The position numbers were made by a program, and so were the translations under genes. From the NCBI GenBank assembly GCA_028023455.1, contig JAQFVV010000012.1:12036864-12100863 (forward strand): DNA of 64,000 nucleotides, in the 5' to 3' direction. The notes beneath the pieces were generated by a model. The model was given only the letters and a program-made list of their open reading frames with translations. It was not told the origin of the DNA and did no database searches. The DNA comes from Epiperipatus broadwayi. Taxonomy: Eukaryota; Onychophora; Udeonychophora; Euonychophora; Peripatidae. Positions 62,925 to 64,000 of the stretch are shown here, piece after piece. Each line of letters starts with the position of its first letter. Position 1 is the first letter of the stretch.

Positions 62925-64000
62925 CCATTTAAGGATTAAAATGCCCATGGAAATTTACATACATATATGCTAGCTTGAAGGTGCCAAAGAAAATGCTGCA
63001 AGACAAGAAAGTTAAGGTGATGTTTTATGTATAATAATATTAACAGACAGAGAAAATCTTACTTATTAACAACAGTTGGAATTATAGTGGTAACATTTAT
63101 AAATGCTTATAAAATCTTTATTCTAAAATTAATAGTGTACAATGCAATCTGGTTTGTCATCTGATTATTTAGATAATTAAAAAATAATCAAGTAAAAGGT
63201 CAATTAAGGCATAAATTATATTTGTATGATTTAATTTAAAATTATAATTTTATAAAATATTACCTGATTATTATTATATATATTTTTATAATAATTTTTC
63301 ATATATTTTATTTTTACTTGTATGAAAGGAATTTATAATTAGCCTTGCATGTATTGATAATTTCAATTATTAACATATATGTCACATTTAATTATATTAT
63401 AGTGAAGGTGGTTTATAAATGAATTCTAAAATTATATGATATTAATTGCTTTATAAATTATTATTAGTTCTAATCATCATATAAAAATTAATGTTTATTT
63501 TAATCATTTTATGTTGTTGCTATTAACAATGGGTGTTTTGATTTACTATTGCAGGCACTGTTATATAAAGATTTTATCTTACTCTAGAGCATATTCCAGG
63601 TGATATTTCACTATCCAGTAAAATAGTTAATAAATTTTGTTTTCATTACTAGTCAAGAGCATGCATATGGATTCATTGGTATTCTTTATAAATTTAAAAG
63701 TCCATTGTACATATAGATATGAACTACTATAAAACCATTTGTGATCAATTTATTTATATATTTATATTTTAAATAGCTTGAGTATGATATGTAATCAACA
63801 TTTAGATGATCCACATATGTAATATATAAGTGAAGAAAAACACTTGGTTCATAATTATGTTTATCATAGATAGTTTCCCAAATATATAATGCATTTAGTT
63901 TGCAAGCTAAGTAGCTATGTTATATTTTCAGTACATTTGGGGTACCTTATCTGAGGGTATTCACTGACACTCAGTTCCATCCATGACAGTAATTATTTTT
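62925..64000. other. AT-rich non-coding DNA
   Basis: No features recognised to the end of the window. Confidence 0.5.

Overview
The window is 64 kb of very AT-rich (roughly three quarters A+T by eye) metazoan-type nuclear DNA. I could not find an intact host protein-coding gene. No operon-like gene packing, ribosome-binding sites or long open frames are visible; almost every recognisable segment is a transposable element or a relic of one. Long non-LTR retrotransposons with an APE-type endonuclease, an RTE-type LINE end, Penelope-like elements, tRNA-derived SINEs with target-site duplications and many foldback/MITE-like repeats together point to an invertebrate animal with a large repeat-rich genome. 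The phylum cannot be fixed from sequence alone.

Layout. 1-7 kb: a ~1.9 kb non-coding sequence present twice in direct orientation; the first copy carries a 663-bp insertion flanked by an 11-bp target duplication, the second carries a ~56-copy TAA microsatellite. 8.4-13.2 kb: a 143-bp tandem duplication, a degenerate tandem array, and two inverted-repeat elements of the same family as the 663-bp insertion. 14.4-21 kb: a nearly full-length but broken LINE (gag-like ORF1, endonuclease, reverse transcriptase, C-terminal zinc motif, 3' UTR) followed by a short 5'-truncated copy inserted at its 3' end. 22.4-23.1 and 29.8-30.1 kb: Penelope-like element remnants (RT and GIY-YIG parts, minus strand). 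28.0-28.6 kb: a decayed coiled-coil, gag-like frame. 29.5-29.8 and 49.3-50.1 kb: a tRNA-derived SINE family, the second locus arranged as a large palindrome. 32.5 kb: a hAT-like terminus. 42.2, 46.8, 47.5-48.1 and 54.5-54.8 kb: long foldback hairpins. 44.2 and 50.4 kb: two copies of a very short tRNA-Gly-derived SINE, each with its own target-site duplication. 51.3-53.4 kb: an unexplained stretch less AT-rich than its surroundings. 55.7-59.1 kb: RTE 3' fragment (minus) and a second, 5'-truncated LINE of the same family as the one at 15-21 kb. 59-63 kb: a mosaic of MITEs and short repeat modules.

The most interesting system I see is a repeat family (1.2-1.9, 10.9-11.0, 12.0-13.2 and, as a divergent branch, 47.5-48.1 kb) whose copies are arranged as long inverted repeats and each contain a recognisable hammerhead-ribozyme core: stem I, CTGATGA, a short covarying stem II, GAAAC, a minimal stem III and a GTC cleavage triplet. 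Penelope-like elements, which are known to carry hammerhead motifs, are also present as remnants, so a mechanistic link (ribozyme-processed, retro-mobilised foldback repeats) is plausible but is inference. All readings were made by eye without alignment software; boundaries are approximate, generally to within several bases for short repeats and tens of bases for decayed elements.
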